DNA from: CAWEYO01 sp963813315
GTDB lineage: Bacteria > Pseudomonadota > Alphaproteobacteria > Rhizobiales > Rhizobiaceae
Direction: 5' to 3'
Assembly: GCA_963813315.1 (NCBI GenBank)
Contig: CAWEYO010000023.1
Location: forward strand, 62,001-126,000
Length of the DNA: 64,000 nucleotides
How positions within the stretch are numbered: position 1 is the stretch's first letter; the number at the start of each line of letters is the position of its first letter. Both the position numbers and the translations under genes were made by a program. Positions 50,469 to 59,389 of the stretch are shown in pieces. The notes beneath the pieces were generated by a model. The model worked only from the letters and a program-made list of their open reading frames with translations. It did no database searches and had not been told where the DNA came from.

Positions 50469-50890
50469 TAGGCGGCGGCCATCGGGAGATTGGCAAAAAT
50501 CTGCCAGGCGAAAACGAGCAACGCCAGGAAGGCGACAGTGAAAACCACTGTGCGCACCCTAAGCAGAGCAGTTCCGGAGAAATAGGTCGCCGCATGTGCG
50601 ATGCGAGCCCAAAAGAAAATCGCAGCGCAGGCACCCGTAATGCCGTTTGAAATCCCCGCCGCATTCGCGACAACAACCAGCCCCGCGAAGGCCCCAAACT
50701 GTTCCACCAGATTTAGATGGGCTCGATTCGCCCGCTTAACCCAGTGAGGAAAATTATCGATCTTGCGTCCCGCTTTGTATTCCTCGGCGGTCAGAGGGCC
50801 AGCGGTCATTGCCTGGCCAACGATTGTCGGAATCCACATCACGGCCAAGAGGATCGATGTCAGGAAAAGGTACCAAAGCTCGGTCGTCAT
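50468..50890 (-). CDS. MAPEG family membrane protein
   Basis: A 140-residue protein with four helices: WYLFLTSILLAVMWIPTIVG, a second hydrophobic segment (LVEQFGAFAGLVVVANAAG), IFFWARIAHAATYFSGTALL and TVVFTVAFLALLVFAWQIF. The region ERANRAHLNLVEQF-type pattern (here KRANRAHLNLVEQFG) is the family's glutathione-site signature. MAPEG proteins are trimers in the inner membrane, some with glutathione transferase or peroxidase activity. MTTELWYLFLTS at 50890 is the likely start. It follows era in the same direction but 66 bases away. Confidence 0.88.
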   Translation of the reverse strand: MTTELWYLFLTSILLAVMWIPTIVGQAMTAGPLTAEEYKAGRKIDNFPHWVKRANRAHLNLVEQFGAFAGLVVVANAAGISNGITGACAAIFFWARIAHAATYFSGTALLRVRTVVFTVAFLALLVFAWQIFANLPMAAA

Positions 50891-50956
50891 GCTGCTGTCC
50901 CCCGGCTGCCAAATCGAAATTAACACATTGATTAATTAATTAAAGTGTTAATTCTG

Positions 50957-51874
50957 TCAATGCGGGAACTCAAGCCCCATCTCGCGGTAGCGCTCGGGGT
51001 CGTCGCCCCAGTTTTCGCGCACTTTCACAAACAGGAAGAGATGGACCGGGTGCTCGAGGATTTCGCCGATTTCCTTGCGCGCGGCCTGCCCTATCGCGCG
51101 GATCGTCTCGCCCTTGTGGCCGAGAACGATCTTCTTCTGGCTGTCGCGCTCGACATAGATAACCTGCTGGATGCGCACCGATCCGTCCTTTTTCTCTTCC
51201 CATTTCTCGGTTTCGATGTGGGAGGAATAGGGCAGTTCCTGGTGCAGTCTTAGATAGAGCTTCTCGCGTGTGATCTCTGCCGCAAGCTGGCGCATGGGCA
51301 AATCGGAAATCTGGTCCTCGGGATAGTACCACGGCCCTTCGGGCAGTGCCCCTGCGAGATAGTCCAGGAGATCGCTGCAGCCCGATCCGGTAAGGGCCGA
51401 AATCATGAAAGTTCGCGTGAACTCGACCCGCTTGTTGGCCTCGGCCGACAGCGCCAGCAGATGTTCCGGCCTTACGCGATCGACCTTGTTCAGAATGAGG
51501 ACTCTCGGCTGGCGCACGCCGACGACGTTTTCCAGCAGGACCTCGGCGTCACCCTTGATGCCACGCTCGGCATCGATCAGCACCAGCACAAAGTCCGCAT
51601 CCTTGGCGCCACCCCAGGCAGTGGTCACCATCGCCTTGTCCAGCCTGCGGCGCGGGCGGAATATGCCTGGCGTGTCGACGAATACGATCTGCGCATTGTT
51701 GTGCGTCGCAATGCCGCGCACGATTGCCCGGGTGGTCTGCACCTTGTGGGTAACGATGGAAACCTTGGCGCCGACAAGCTGGTTGACCAGCGTGGATTTG
51801 CCGGCATTCGGCGCGCCGATCAGCGCTACGAATCCTGACCGTGTGGTGGGAGCCGTGCTTTCAGCTTCAATCAT
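50957..51874 (-). CDS. era: GTPase Era
   Basis: A 305-residue GTPase assisting 30S maturation by binding the 3' end of 16S rRNA. G1 GAPNAGKST (about 19-27), G2 with QTTR, G3 DTPG (about 66-69), G4 NKVD (about 125) and G5 SALTG; the C-terminal KH domain is ITREKLYLRLHQELPY through ILEHPVHLFLFVKVRENWG. The start at 51874 overlaps the rnc 3' end by eight bases, as in other rhizobia. Confidence 0.96.
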   Translation of the reverse strand: MIEAESTAPTTRSGFVALIGAPNAGKSTLVNQLVGAKVSIVTHKVQTTRAIVRGIATHNNAQIVFVDTPGIFRPRRRLDKAMVTTAWGGAKDADFVLVLIDAERGIKGDAEVLLENVVGVRQPRVLILNKVDRVRPEHLLALSAEANKRVEFTRTFMISALTGSGCSDLLDYLAGALPEGPWYYPEDQISDLPMRQLAAEITREKLYLRLHQELPYSSHIETEKWEEKKDGSVRIQQVIYVERDSQKKIVLGHKGETIRAIGQAARKEIGEILEHPVHLFLFVKVRENWGDDPERYREMGLEFPH

Positions 51875-52592
51875 GTCGGCCCTCTTCCTCGCCTTTCCAG
51901 ACGCCTTCACACACCAGCAGCGCCGTCGCGGCAGCCTGTTCCGCTTCCCGCTTCGACCGCCCGACCCCGGAACCCGGCCCGTAGTCGCCGACCCTGACTT
52001 TCACCGTGAAGAGAGGATCATGGTCCGGGCCTTCCCGGCCTTCGAGCGTGTAGACAGGCGCAACGCCGGCGGCTTGATGTGCCCATTCCTGCAACTCGGT
52101 CTTGGGATCGCGCCGCGCCGCGCCTGACGCCCTCGACCGGGGCTCCCAGTAGCGCAATATGAACCGTCTCGCGAGTTCGAGCCCGCCTTCGAGGTAGAGC
52201 GCGGCGATGAGCGATTCCAGAGCGTCGGCGCGAAGGTTGACGCGCTTGCGCCCTTCAAGTGACCTGATCTCGCTGCCGGCGTGGATGAGATTCGGAAGGC
52301 CGATTTCTTCGGCTATTTCGGACAAGGTTTCGGTATTCACCAAGGCGTTCAACCGAAGCGAAAGCTCGCCTTCGGTTGCCGCCGGGAAGGCATTGAAAAC
52401 AAGGTCGGCCACGACGACACCCAGCACGCGGTCACCGAGGAACTCGAGCCTCTCGTAGTCTGCTCCGGTGCCCCGCCTCGCACTGGCATGGGTGAGCGCG
52501 CGGCGCAAACGAGCGTGGTCGCGGAACAGGTGGCCCGTCGGTTCCCTGAGCGCGATTGCCAGCGCCTCGCCGGTCAGCTTTTGCGGGGACAT
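51867..52592 (-). CDS. rnc: Ribonuclease III
   Basis: A 241-residue double-strand-specific endonuclease processing rRNA precursors and regulating mRNAs. The signature ERLEFLGDRVLG (about 47-58) contains catalytic acidic residues; the second acidic cluster is LRADALESLIAALYLEGG. A dsRNA-binding domain occupies about 160-235 (KTELQEWAHQ, SKREAEQAAATALL). It is coupled to era by an eight-base overlap and follows lepB by 18 bases. Confidence 0.96.
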   Translation of the reverse strand: MSPQKLTGEALAIALREPTGHLFRDHARLRRALTHASARRGTGADYERLEFLGDRVLGVVVADLVFNAFPAATEGELSLRLNALVNTETLSEIAEEIGLPNLIHAGSEIRSLEGRKRVNLRADALESLIAALYLEGGLELARRFILRYWEPRSRASGAARRDPKTELQEWAHQAAGVAPVYTLEGREGPDHDPLFTVKVRVGDYGPGSGVGRSKREAEQAAATALLVCEGVWKGEEEGRHD

Positions 52593-52610
52593 GTCGCCGC
52601 CTGAGAGGTT

Positions 52611-53369
52611 CTAGTGGACGGCATTGAAAAAGCGCGACAGACGGATCGACGTGGGCCATTTCCAGATCTCGAGCGGGCTCGCGCCGTCTGCTATGGAGAA
52701 AAAGACGATATTTGCGCGCCCCACCAGATTTTCGGCCGGCACGAATCCGACGGTAAAGCGGCTGTCAGTGGAATTGTCGCGATTGTCGCCCATCATGAAA
52801 TAGTGGCCCTCGGGAACCACGAACTCCCTGGTGTCGTCGCCGATGGAATTGGGCGACAGATCGAGCGTGTCATACTGCACGCCGTTGGGCAGCGTCTCGC
52901 GATAGACATCCACCGGGCGGTCGCGGCCGGGCTCGCCGGTAATGTCCGGATTGTCTATTTGTCCGACCTTTTCGCGTGGGACGGCCTCGTCGTTGATGAA
53001 AAGCTGGCCGGCTTTCATCTGAATGCGGTCTCCCGGCAGGCCGATGACGCGCTTGATATAGTCCAGCGAGGGCTTGGGCGGAAACTTGAAGACCACGACG
53101 TCGCCGCGCTCGGGATCGCTGCCCCAGATGCGGCCGGAAAAAATTGGCGGCGAGAACGGCAGCGAATGACGGGAATAGCCGTAGGCCCACTTGGTGACGA
53201 AGAGATAGTCGCCCTCCAGCAAGGTCGGCCGCATCGAACCGGACGGAATCGAGAACGGCTGGAACAGCAAGGTTCGGATGACGAGCGCCAGCAGCAGGGC
53301 CTGAACGATGACGCTGACGGTCTCGCCAAGCCCGCCGGACTTCTTTTCCGTTTTTTCTACCACGCTCAT
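52611..53369 (-). CDS. lepB: Signal peptidase I
   Basis: A 252-residue inner-membrane protease removing signal peptides. One N-terminal helix (VSVIVQALLLALVIRTLLF), the catalytic serine at about 45 in SIPSGSMRPTL, the catalytic lysine in LDYIKRVIGLPGD, and the conserved GDNRDNSTDSR box. The start at 53369 is supported by TGAGGA upstream; longer frames run to 53459. Part of the acpS-lepB-rnc-era series. Confidence 0.96.
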   Translation of the reverse strand: MSVVEKTEKKSGGLGETVSVIVQALLLALVIRTLLFQPFSIPSGSMRPTLLEGDYLFVTKWAYGYSRHSLPFSPPIFSGRIWGSDPERGDVVVFKFPPKPSLDYIKRVIGLPGDRIQMKAGQLFINDEAVPREKVGQIDNPDITGEPGRDRPVDVYRETLPNGVQYDTLDLSPNSIGDDTREFVVPEGHYFMMGDNRDNSTDSRFTVGFVPAENLVGRANIVFFSIADGASPLEIWKWPTSIRLSRFFNAVH

Positions 53370-53470
53370 GTCGTCCTCAATTGTGGGCCGGGTTCGTCTT
53401 ATCCACTTGCGGAGCATGGAGCAACGCCACTTGTCGGCCGCGGCTCCGGGAGAGCGCACAAGTGTGGCCG

Positions 53471-53872
53471 TTATTCGACGGCAACGGCCTCGATGATGAC
53501 GAACGCCTGGGCAAGGGGGAAATCGTCGGTGATCGTGAGGTGGATCACTGCGCGGTGGCCGGGTGGCAGCAACCGTTCGAGGCGTGCGGCGGCGCCATTG
53601 GCAAGGTGCATGGTCGGCTTGCCTGTGGGCAGGTTCACCACCCCCATGTCGCGCCAGTAGACCCCGTCCGATATCCCGCTGCCAAGCGCCTTGGCACAGG
53701 CTTCCTTGGCGGCGAACCGCTTGGCATATGACGCAGCGCGGTCCTTGCGGCGCTCCGACCTGGCCCTTTCGATGTCCGTGTAGATCCTGGCGATGAAGCG
53801 CTCGCCGTGGCGTTCGAGCGACTTCTCGATGCGCCTTATGTCTATCAGGTCGCTGCCGATGCCGATGATCAT
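53471..53872 (-). CDS. acpS: Holo-[acyl-carrier-protein] synthase
   Basis: A 133-residue phosphopantetheinyl transferase activating acyl carrier protein. Metal-binding motifs are GIGSDLIDIRRIE (Asp8) and RFAAKEACAKALG (Glu); the length is normal. It lies between pyrE (seven bases upstream) and lepB (about 100 bases downstream), the usual rhizobial position. Confidence 0.95.
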   Translation of the reverse strand: MIIGIGSDLIDIRRIEKSLERHGERFIARIYTDIERARSERRKDRAASYAKRFAAKEACAKALGSGISDGVYWRDMGVVNLPTGKPTMHLANGAAARLERLLPPGHRAVIHLTITDDFPLAQAFVIIEAVAVE

Positions 53873-53879
53873 GTGCGCG

Positions 53880-54458
53880 TCATATGTTGCGGCTGCCCGG
53901 CTTCACGGGCGGAATCGCTGCCAGTTCCGGCGGCAGCAGATCCGGTGGATAGGCCGGCACCTCATAGTCGGCGAGCGCGATCAGCGGTACGCCAACATCG
54001 CTCCTGCCGGCCGAGCGATCGATGATGCAAGCGGCGGCCGCCACCTCGGCGCCGATTCCCCTCATGCAATCCACCGTCTCGCGGATAGACAGCCCGGTCG
54101 TGACGATGTCTTCGACGATGACGACACGGGCGCCCTTCGCAACCTCGAAACGCCGCAGCCGGAAAACGCCCCCCTCCCGCTCGACCCAGATCGCCGGAAC
54201 GCCGAGATGGCGCGAGGTCTCGTAGGCAGGGATCAACCCTCCGATTGCCGGTCCAACCACGTAGTCGATGGGACCGCCTACTTCTTCCCGAATTTTCGCG
54301 GCCAGCGCACGGCAGAGAATCTCCGTCTTGTCGGCATGCATGAAGACGCGCGCCTTCTGAAGAAAAATCGGGCTGCGCAGCCCGGAAGTCAGAATGAAAT
54401 GTCCTTCCAGTATGGCGCCGGATTGGCGAAAAATTTCCAGCACTTCCTCTGTGTTCAT
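53880..54458 (-). CDS. pyrE: Orotate phosphoribosyltransferase
   Basis: A 192-residue transferase making OMP from orotate and PRPP. The PRPP loop is VVIVEDIVTTGLS (about 113-125), with GHFILTSGLRSPIFLQK near the N-terminus and VVGPAIGGLIPAYE. It lies between rsh and acpS in the same direction. The length and motifs match the family. Confidence 0.95.
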   Translation of the reverse strand: MNTEEVLEIFRQSGAILEGHFILTSGLRSPIFLQKARVFMHADKTEILCRALAAKIREEVGGPIDYVVGPAIGGLIPAYETSRHLGVPAIWVEREGGVFRLRRFEVAKGARVVIVEDIVTTGLSIRETVDCMRGIGAEVAAAACIIDRSAGRSDVGVPLIALADYEVPAYPPDLLPPELAAIPPVKPGSRNI

Positions 54459-54488
54459 CGAAAGACCGCCATACTCATTCCTTCAAAA

Positions 54489-56735
54489 TCAACCGTTTAC
54501 CCGGCGCGCTTCACCGACGCTGGAATTGTCCTTCAGCTGCGACAGCAGCCGGTTCAGGTGCTTCAGGTCCCACACTTCGAGGTCGATCAGCATCTCGGTA
54601 AAATCAGGCGCGGTGCGCACCATCGACAATGTGTGAATGTTCGCGTCGTTGGATGCGATGACCTGCGCTATTTCGGCAAGCGATCCGGGCGCGTTGATCG
54701 CCGTCACCGAAATTCGCGCCGGAAACCGCTCCTTGGTGTCCTCGTCGATGTCCCAGCGAACGTCGATCCAGCGCTCAGGCTGGTCGTCGAAGGCCGTGAG
54801 CGACGGCGACTGGATCGGATAGATAGTGATGCCCGAGCCCGGCTGCAGTATACCCACGATGCGGTCGCCCGGGACTGCGCCTTCGGGTGCGAAATGCACG
54901 GGTAAGTCGCCGCGCACGCCCTTGATGGGAACGGCGCCGTCGCGAGTTTCCAGAGGGCCGTCCTTCGCGTCATTCCGCCGTTTTCGGTACGTGGTGCGGC
55001 CCGGAATCTGAAACAGCATTCCAGCGGCATTGCGAAGATTGAACCAGCCCTCCTCACGCGCCTTCGGCGCTTGGGTGATGCGCTCGTCCTTGAAGTCCGG
55101 ATAGACTGCCTTCATAACGTCGGTCGATACCAGTTCCCCCCGCCCGACCGCCGCCAACACATCCTCGACATCCTTGCGCGCCAGACGGTGGAGCACGGGC
55201 TTCAGGCTTTCCTTGGAGAAAGCCTTGCCGCCTCGCTCAAACGTGCGCTCCAGGATGCGGACTCCGAGACCGGAATACTGCTTACGGATGGCATTCTTGG
55301 TTGCTCGCCTGATCGCCGAGCGCGCCTTGCCGGTGACCACGACCGATTCCCAGGCCGCCGGGGGAACCTGTGCCTTGGAGCGAATGATCTCAACTTCGTC
55401 CCCATTCTTCAGTTCCGTCATCAGCGGCATCATGCGTCCATTGACCTTGGCCCCGACACATGTGTCTCCGATGTCGGTGTGAACAGCATAACCGAAGTCG
55501 ATCGGGGTTGCGCCGCGCGGCAGCGCAATGAGGCGACCCTTCGGGGTGAAGCAGAAGACCTGGTCCTGAAAAAGCTCGAGCTTGGTGTTTTCGAGGAAAT
55601 CCTCCGGATTGTCGCCTTCCGAAAGCGCTTCGATCGTGCGCCGCAGCCAGGCATAGGCGTTCGTGTCCTTGGAGACGGCGTGGCTGCCGCCATTCATTTT
55701 GCCGCCGGTGTCCTTGTAGATCGTGTGCGCCGCAACCCCGTATTCCGCGATCTTATTCATCTCGCGCGTGCGGATCTGCAGTTCAATGCGCTGCCGGGAG
55801 GGGCCGACGATCGTGGTGTGTATCGAGCGGTAGTCGTTTTGCTTCGGTGTCGAGATGTAGTCCTTGAAGCGGCCGGGGACCATCGACCATGTGCTATGGA
55901 TCGCGCCAAGGGCGCGATAGCAATCCTCGACTGTATCGACGACTACACGGAAGCCGAAAATGTCGGAAAGTTGCTCGAAGGAGAGCGCCTTCGCCTCCAT
56001 CTTGCGGAAGACCGACCACGGTTTCTTCTGGCGGCTCTTGACCTCGGCCGTCAGCTTGTGTTTCGCGAACAACTCCGAGAGCGACTGTTCGATTTCAACG
56101 ATCACTCCCCGGCTGCGCTCGGACGTGTCGGCAAGACGCGCTGTCACCGTACGGTAGGCTTCCGGATTGATATAGCGGAAGGCAAGTTCCTCCAGTTCCT
56201 CGCGCATTCCCTGCATGCCCATGCGGCCGGCCAGCGGCGCATAGATATCCATCGTCTCTTCAGCGATGCGTAGCCGCTTGTGCTCCGGCACGTGATCCAG
56301 CGTGCGCATGTTGTGAAGCCTGTCCGCGAGTTTGACGAGCAACACGCGCACGTCCTCGGAAATCGCCAGCAGCAGCTTGCGCAGGTTTTCCGCCTGCTCG
56401 GCTTTCTTCGAAACGAGGTCGAGCTTCTTCAGCTTCGTCAAACCTTCGACAAGCTTGCCAAGGTCAGCACCGAAGAGTTCGTCGATTTCCTGGCGCGTAG
56501 CCGTCGTGTCCTCGATCGTGTCGTGCAGGAGTGCGACGGCAATCGTCGCCTCGTCCATATGCATCTCGGTCAGGATCGCCGCCACTTCGAGCGGATGCGA
56601 AAAATAGGGATCGCCCGAAGCGCGCCTCTGATGGCCATGCTTCTGCATTGCATAGACATAGGCCTTGTTGAGGAGCCCTTCGTTCACGTCATGCTTGTAG
56701 CGCTGAACGCGCTCGACAAGCTCGTATTGACGCAT
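54489..56735 (-). CDS. rsh: Bifunctional (p)ppGpp synthetase/hydrolase (RelA/SpoT homologue)
   Basis: A 748-residue stringent response enzyme. The HD hydrolase domain is intact (FSHPLEVAAILTEMHMDE, ALLHDTIEDT about 70-79), the synthetase domain has FGFRVVVDTVEDCYRALGA, RFKDYISTPKQNDYRSIHTT, then TGS (IALPRGATPIDFGYAVHTDI) and a C-terminal ACT domain. Alphaproteobacteria usually have a single Rsh acting in both directions, and both sites look complete here. Start at 56735 or 56738. Confidence 0.95.
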   Translation of the reverse strand: MRQYELVERVQRYKHDVNEGLLNKAYVYAMQKHGHQRRASGDPYFSHPLEVAAILTEMHMDEATIAVALLHDTIEDTTATRQEIDELFGADLGKLVEGLTKLKKLDLVSKKAEQAENLRKLLLAISEDVRVLLVKLADRLHNMRTLDHVPEHKRLRIAEETMDIYAPLAGRMGMQGMREELEELAFRYINPEAYRTVTARLADTSERSRGVIVEIEQSLSELFAKHKLTAEVKSRQKKPWSVFRKMEAKALSFEQLSDIFGFRVVVDTVEDCYRALGAIHSTWSMVPGRFKDYISTPKQNDYRSIHTTIVGPSRQRIELQIRTREMNKIAEYGVAAHTIYKDTGGKMNGGSHAVSKDTNAYAWLRRTIEALSEGDNPEDFLENTKLELFQDQVFCFTPKGRLIALPRGATPIDFGYAVHTDIGDTCVGAKVNGRMMPLMTELKNGDEVEIIRSKAQVPPAAWESVVVTGKARSAIRRATKNAIRKQYSGLGVRILERTFERGGKAFSKESLKPVLHRLARKDVEDVLAAVGRGELVSTDVMKAVYPDFKDERITQAPKAREEGWFNLRNAAGMLFQIPGRTTYRKRRNDAKDGPLETRDGAVPIKGVRGDLPVHFAPEGAVPGDRIVGILQPGSGITIYPIQSPSLTAFDDQPERWIDVRWDIDEDTKERFPARISVTAINAPGSLAEIAQVIASNDANIHTLSMVRTAPDFTEMLIDLEVWDLKHLNRLLSQLKDNSSVGEARRVNG

Positions 56736-56848
56736 CATGGGCGAATTCCAGTAGCTAAAAATGAATCATGCGCCGCATCGGTATACGGCGCATGTCATAG
56801 ATAGCCACGAAACCGCCGCCACGGAAGTGGCAGCAGCAGTCAGAATGC

Positions 56849-57250
56849 TTAGTAATCGTCGCTTTTCTCTGGTGGAACAAGGCCTTCGATGCCGGCGAGC
56901 AAATCTTCCTCAGTCATGCGGTCGAAAGCGACGGTGTCGTCTTCGCGATCCGAGTCCGCGGCAGCCACCGCCGTATCGGACTGATCGGTGATCTCCTGGC
57001 CGTCCGCCTCAGGTTCATCGACCTCGACGTGCTTCTGGAGCGAGTGAATGAGGTCTTCCTTCAGATCGCCCGGCGACAGTGTCTCTTCCGCGATTTCGCG
57101 CAGCGCCACCACCGGGTTCTTGTCATTGTCGCGCTCGATGGTGATCGGCGCACCTTGGGAAATCTGGCGGGCGCGATGGCCGGCAAGCAGCACGAGTTCA
57201 AAGCGATTGTCGACCTTGTCGATGCAGTCTTCAACGGTTACGCGGGCCAT
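56849..57250 (-). CDS. rpoZ: DNA-directed RNA polymerase omega subunit
   Basis: A 133-residue subunit with MARVTVEDCIDKVDNRFELV, LAGHRARQISQGA and NDKNPVVALREIAEETLSP, the conserved omega core (about 1-70), followed by an acidic alphaproteobacterial tail. It stabilises RNA polymerase and takes part in the ppGpp response, which fits its position next to rsh. Confidence 0.96.
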   Translation of the reverse strand: MARVTVEDCIDKVDNRFELVLLAGHRARQISQGAPITIERDNDKNPVVALREIAEETLSPGDLKEDLIHSLQKHVEVDEPEADGQEITDQSDTAVAAADSDREDDTVAFDRMTEEDLLAGIEGLVPPEKSDDY

Positions 57251-57518
57251 GGATTGCCCCTTTCAAGCTTTGGATGTCATGGAAATTCACGAGGTCCATA
57301 GCCTGAACGATCGGCGAATTCAAGCAGAATGGCCGTGACACGGTAACGCGCGGCAAGGCGGGCGCGATTCCATCACATTTTTTTGCTTTGCTGGTCGAGC
57401 CTCTTGGAATAGTCGGTCCCGAGCGTTATTTGCGAACAAGCAGGCAATGATTGTGCCGCTGCAAGCGCCGGGACCCGAAGATTGTTGATCGTTTATTGAA
57501 GCACAAGGAATTTGCGAC

Positions 57519-58103
57519 ATGTTCGACCCCCGCGAGAAAATCGCCTTGTTCATCGATGGGGCGAATCTCTACGCCACATCCCGCGCGCTCGGCTTCGATA
57601 TCGACTATCGAAAGCTGCTCTCAAGCTTCCAGAAGCGCGGCTATCTGCTGCGAGCCTACTACTACACGGCCTTGATCGAGGATCAGGAATACTCGTCGAT
57701 CCGGCCGCTGATCGACTGGCTCGACTACAATGGCTACAAGGTAGTAACGAAGCCGGCCAAGGAGTTCACCGATTCCACCGGCCGCCGAAAGATCAAGGGA
57801 AACATGGACATCGAGCTCGCGGTCGACGCGCTCGAGCTTGCCGAGGTCGTCGACCACTATGTGATTTTTTCCGGCGACGGCGATTTCAGGACGCTTGTGG
57901 AAGCACTGCAACGCCGCGGCCGCAAGGTCAGCATCGTGTCGACAATGGCGTCGCAACCGCCGATGATATCCGACGACCTGCGCCGGCAATCAGATCATTT
58001 CATCGACCTCATGACACTCAAGTCCGAGGTTGGGCGCGACCCGTCGGAGCGTCCCGCCCGTCGGCCTGAACCGGTCGAAGCTGAAGACGACGAAAATTTC
58101 TGA
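57519..58103 (+). CDS. NYN domain protein (LabA/DUF88-like)
   Basis: A 194-residue PIN-like nuclease fold with the acidic motifs FIDGANLYATS (about 11-22), GNMDIELAVDALELA (about 93-107) and VIFSGDGDFRTLVEALQRRG (about 113-132), followed by a charged tail. LabA-like NYN proteins are predicted metal-dependent RNases; the target is unknown. GGAA precedes the ATG. The uracil-DNA glycosylase gene follows after four bases, so the two are probably one transcript. Confidence 0.92.
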   Translation: MFDPREKIALFIDGANLYATSRALGFDIDYRKLLSSFQKRGYLLRAYYYTALIEDQEYSSIRPLIDWLDYNGYKVVTKPAKEFTDSTGRRKIKGNMDIELAVDALELAEVVDHYVIFSGDGDFRTLVEALQRRGRKVSIVSTMASQPPMISDDLRRQSDHFIDLMTLKSEVGRDPSERPARRPEPVEAEDDENF

Positions 58104-58107
58104 AGCA

Positions 58108-58785
58108 ATGCCGGACAACCCGTCGCTTCCTGCGGAGCCGTCGCGCGATTGCCCGCTGTGTCCTCGGCTGCACGATTTTGTCGCCGCATGGCGCCGACGC
58201 GAGCCGGACTGGTTCAACGCGCCAGTGCCGACTTTCATGCCGTCCGATGGGGAGCGATCGGTCCGCTTTTTGATCGTCGGCCTGGCGCCCGGCCTCAGGG
58301 GAGCCAATCGCACCGGGCGCCCCTTCACCGGCGACTATGCCGGCGATCTTCTCTACCGGACCCTGATTCGCTTCGGCTTTGCCGAAGGCGTGTATGCAGC
58401 GCGGCCCGACGATGGCTTGAAACTGGTGGGTACGGCGATCACCAATGCCGTTCGCTGCGTTCCGCCCGAGAACAAGCCCATTGGTGAGGAAATCAACACC
58501 TGTCGCGGCTTTCTGAAGCCGACGCTCGCATGCTTCGCCAACCTGGAAGTGATACTGACACTCGGCACCGTCGCGCATCAGTCGGTCGTCCGCGCGCTCG
58601 GGTTGAAGGTCGCCGACTTCCCCTTCTCCCACGGCGCATGCCGGCAGGCCGGCAAGGTGAGCCTTTTCTCCAGCTACCATTGTTCGCGCTACAACACGAA
58701 TACGGGCAGGCTCACGGAGCAGATGTTCACGGATGTCTTTCGTGAGGTCAGGGAATGTCTGGACGTAGTGAATAGTGAATGGTGA
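58108..58785 (+). CDS. Uracil-DNA glycosylase, family 5 (UDGb type)
   Basis: A 225-residue DNA repair enzyme. CPLCPRLHDFVAAWRRREPD near the N-terminus carries the iron-sulfur cysteines, FLIVGLAPGLRGANRTGRPF is the water-activating/uracil motif of UDGb (GLAPG), and CVPPENKPIGEEINTCRGFL and FSSYHCSRYNTNTG follow. It removes uracil and related damage from DNA. The stop codon TGA lies inside the heptamer repeat 58765-58895, so the last residues are repeat-encoded. Confidence 0.92.
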   Translation: MPDNPSLPAEPSRDCPLCPRLHDFVAAWRRREPDWFNAPVPTFMPSDGERSVRFLIVGLAPGLRGANRTGRPFTGDYAGDLLYRTLIRFGFAEGVYAARPDDGLKLVGTAITNAVRCVPPENKPIGEEINTCRGFLKPTLACFANLEVILTLGTVAHQSVVRALGLKVADFPFSHGACRQAGKVSLFSSYHCSRYNTNTGRLTEQMFTDVFREVRECLDVVNSEW

Positions 58786-58895
58786 ATGGTTGGTAGTGAG
58801 TAGTAAATGGTGAATGGTAAATACGCTGACTTACTAACTACTAACTACTAACTACTCACTACTCACTATTCACTATTCACTATTCACCATTCACC
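58765..58895. repeat. Inverted heptamer array between convergent UDG and smpB genes
   Basis: Left arm 58765-58823 is a run of 7-base units of the type GTGAATG/GTGAATA/GTGAGTA/GTAAATG; right arm 58831-58895 is a run of complementary units of the type CTAACTA/CTCACTA/TTCACTA/TTCACCA. A seven-base spacer (58824-58830) separates them, so a hairpin of about 59 imperfect pairs can form. It supplies the TGA stops of both flanking genes (58783-58785 and 58891-58893). It probably acts as a bidirectional terminator. Confidence 0.85.
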
Positions 58896-59367
58896 CGCGT
58901 TCCTTCAGGAGCCGTCCCTTTTCCCTCGCCCAGTCGCGCTGCTTTTCGGTCTCGCGTTTGTCATGGAGCTTCTTGCCCCGCGCAATCGCAAGCAGGAGTT
59001 TGGCGCGGCCGCGCTCGTTGAAGTAGATCTTCAGCGGCACCATGGTCATGCCCTCGCGCTCGACGCTTTGCGCCAGCCGCGCCATTTCTCGCTTGTTCAG
59101 GAGCAGTTTTCGGCGGCGGCGCGGTTCGTGGTTGAAGCGGTTGCCTTGCAGATATTCCGGCAGATAGGAATTGATGAGCCAGATCTCTCCACCCTCGACC
59201 GAGGCGTAGGATTCCTGGATGTTGGCGTGTCCCTGACGCAGCGACTTCACCTCGGTGCCGGTCAGCGCGATGCCGGCCTCGAGAGTATCAAGAACCTCGT
59301 AGGCAAACCGCGCCTTGCGGTTCTCCGCCGCCGTCCGGTTGTTTGGATCCTTTTTGACTTGCGTCAT
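58891..59367 (-). CDS. smpB: SsrA-binding protein SmpB
   Basis: A 158-residue tmRNA partner that delivers tmRNA to stalled ribosomes. NRKARFAYEVLDTLEAGIAL, LTGTEVKSLRQGHANIQESY and LINSYLPEYLQGNRFNHEP are the OB-fold hallmarks; the basic tail has KLHDKRETEKQRDWAREKGR. MTQVKKDPNNRTAAEN at 59367 is the expected start; 59376 is an alternative. It follows dapA by 22 bases. The tmRNA gene itself is not seen nearby. The stop codon lies inside the heptamer repeat. Confidence 0.95.
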   Translation of the reverse strand: MTQVKKDPNNRTAAENRKARFAYEVLDTLEAGIALTGTEVKSLRQGHANIQESYASVEGGEIWLINSYLPEYLQGNRFNHEPRRRRKLLLNKREMARLAQSVEREGMTMVPLKIYFNERGRAKLLLAIARGKKLHDKRETEKQRDWAREKGRLLKERG

Positions 59368-59389
59368 GACGGTCAACCAGGCCGGGGCG

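Noticed and set aside
58765..58895. CRISPR-like array
   Set aside because: Units are seven bases with no unique spacers and the two arms are inverted; this is a hairpin made of a microsatellite.
58891..59389. tmRNA gene near smpB
   Set aside because: There are only 22 bases between smpB and dapA and no tmRNA-like sequence on either side.
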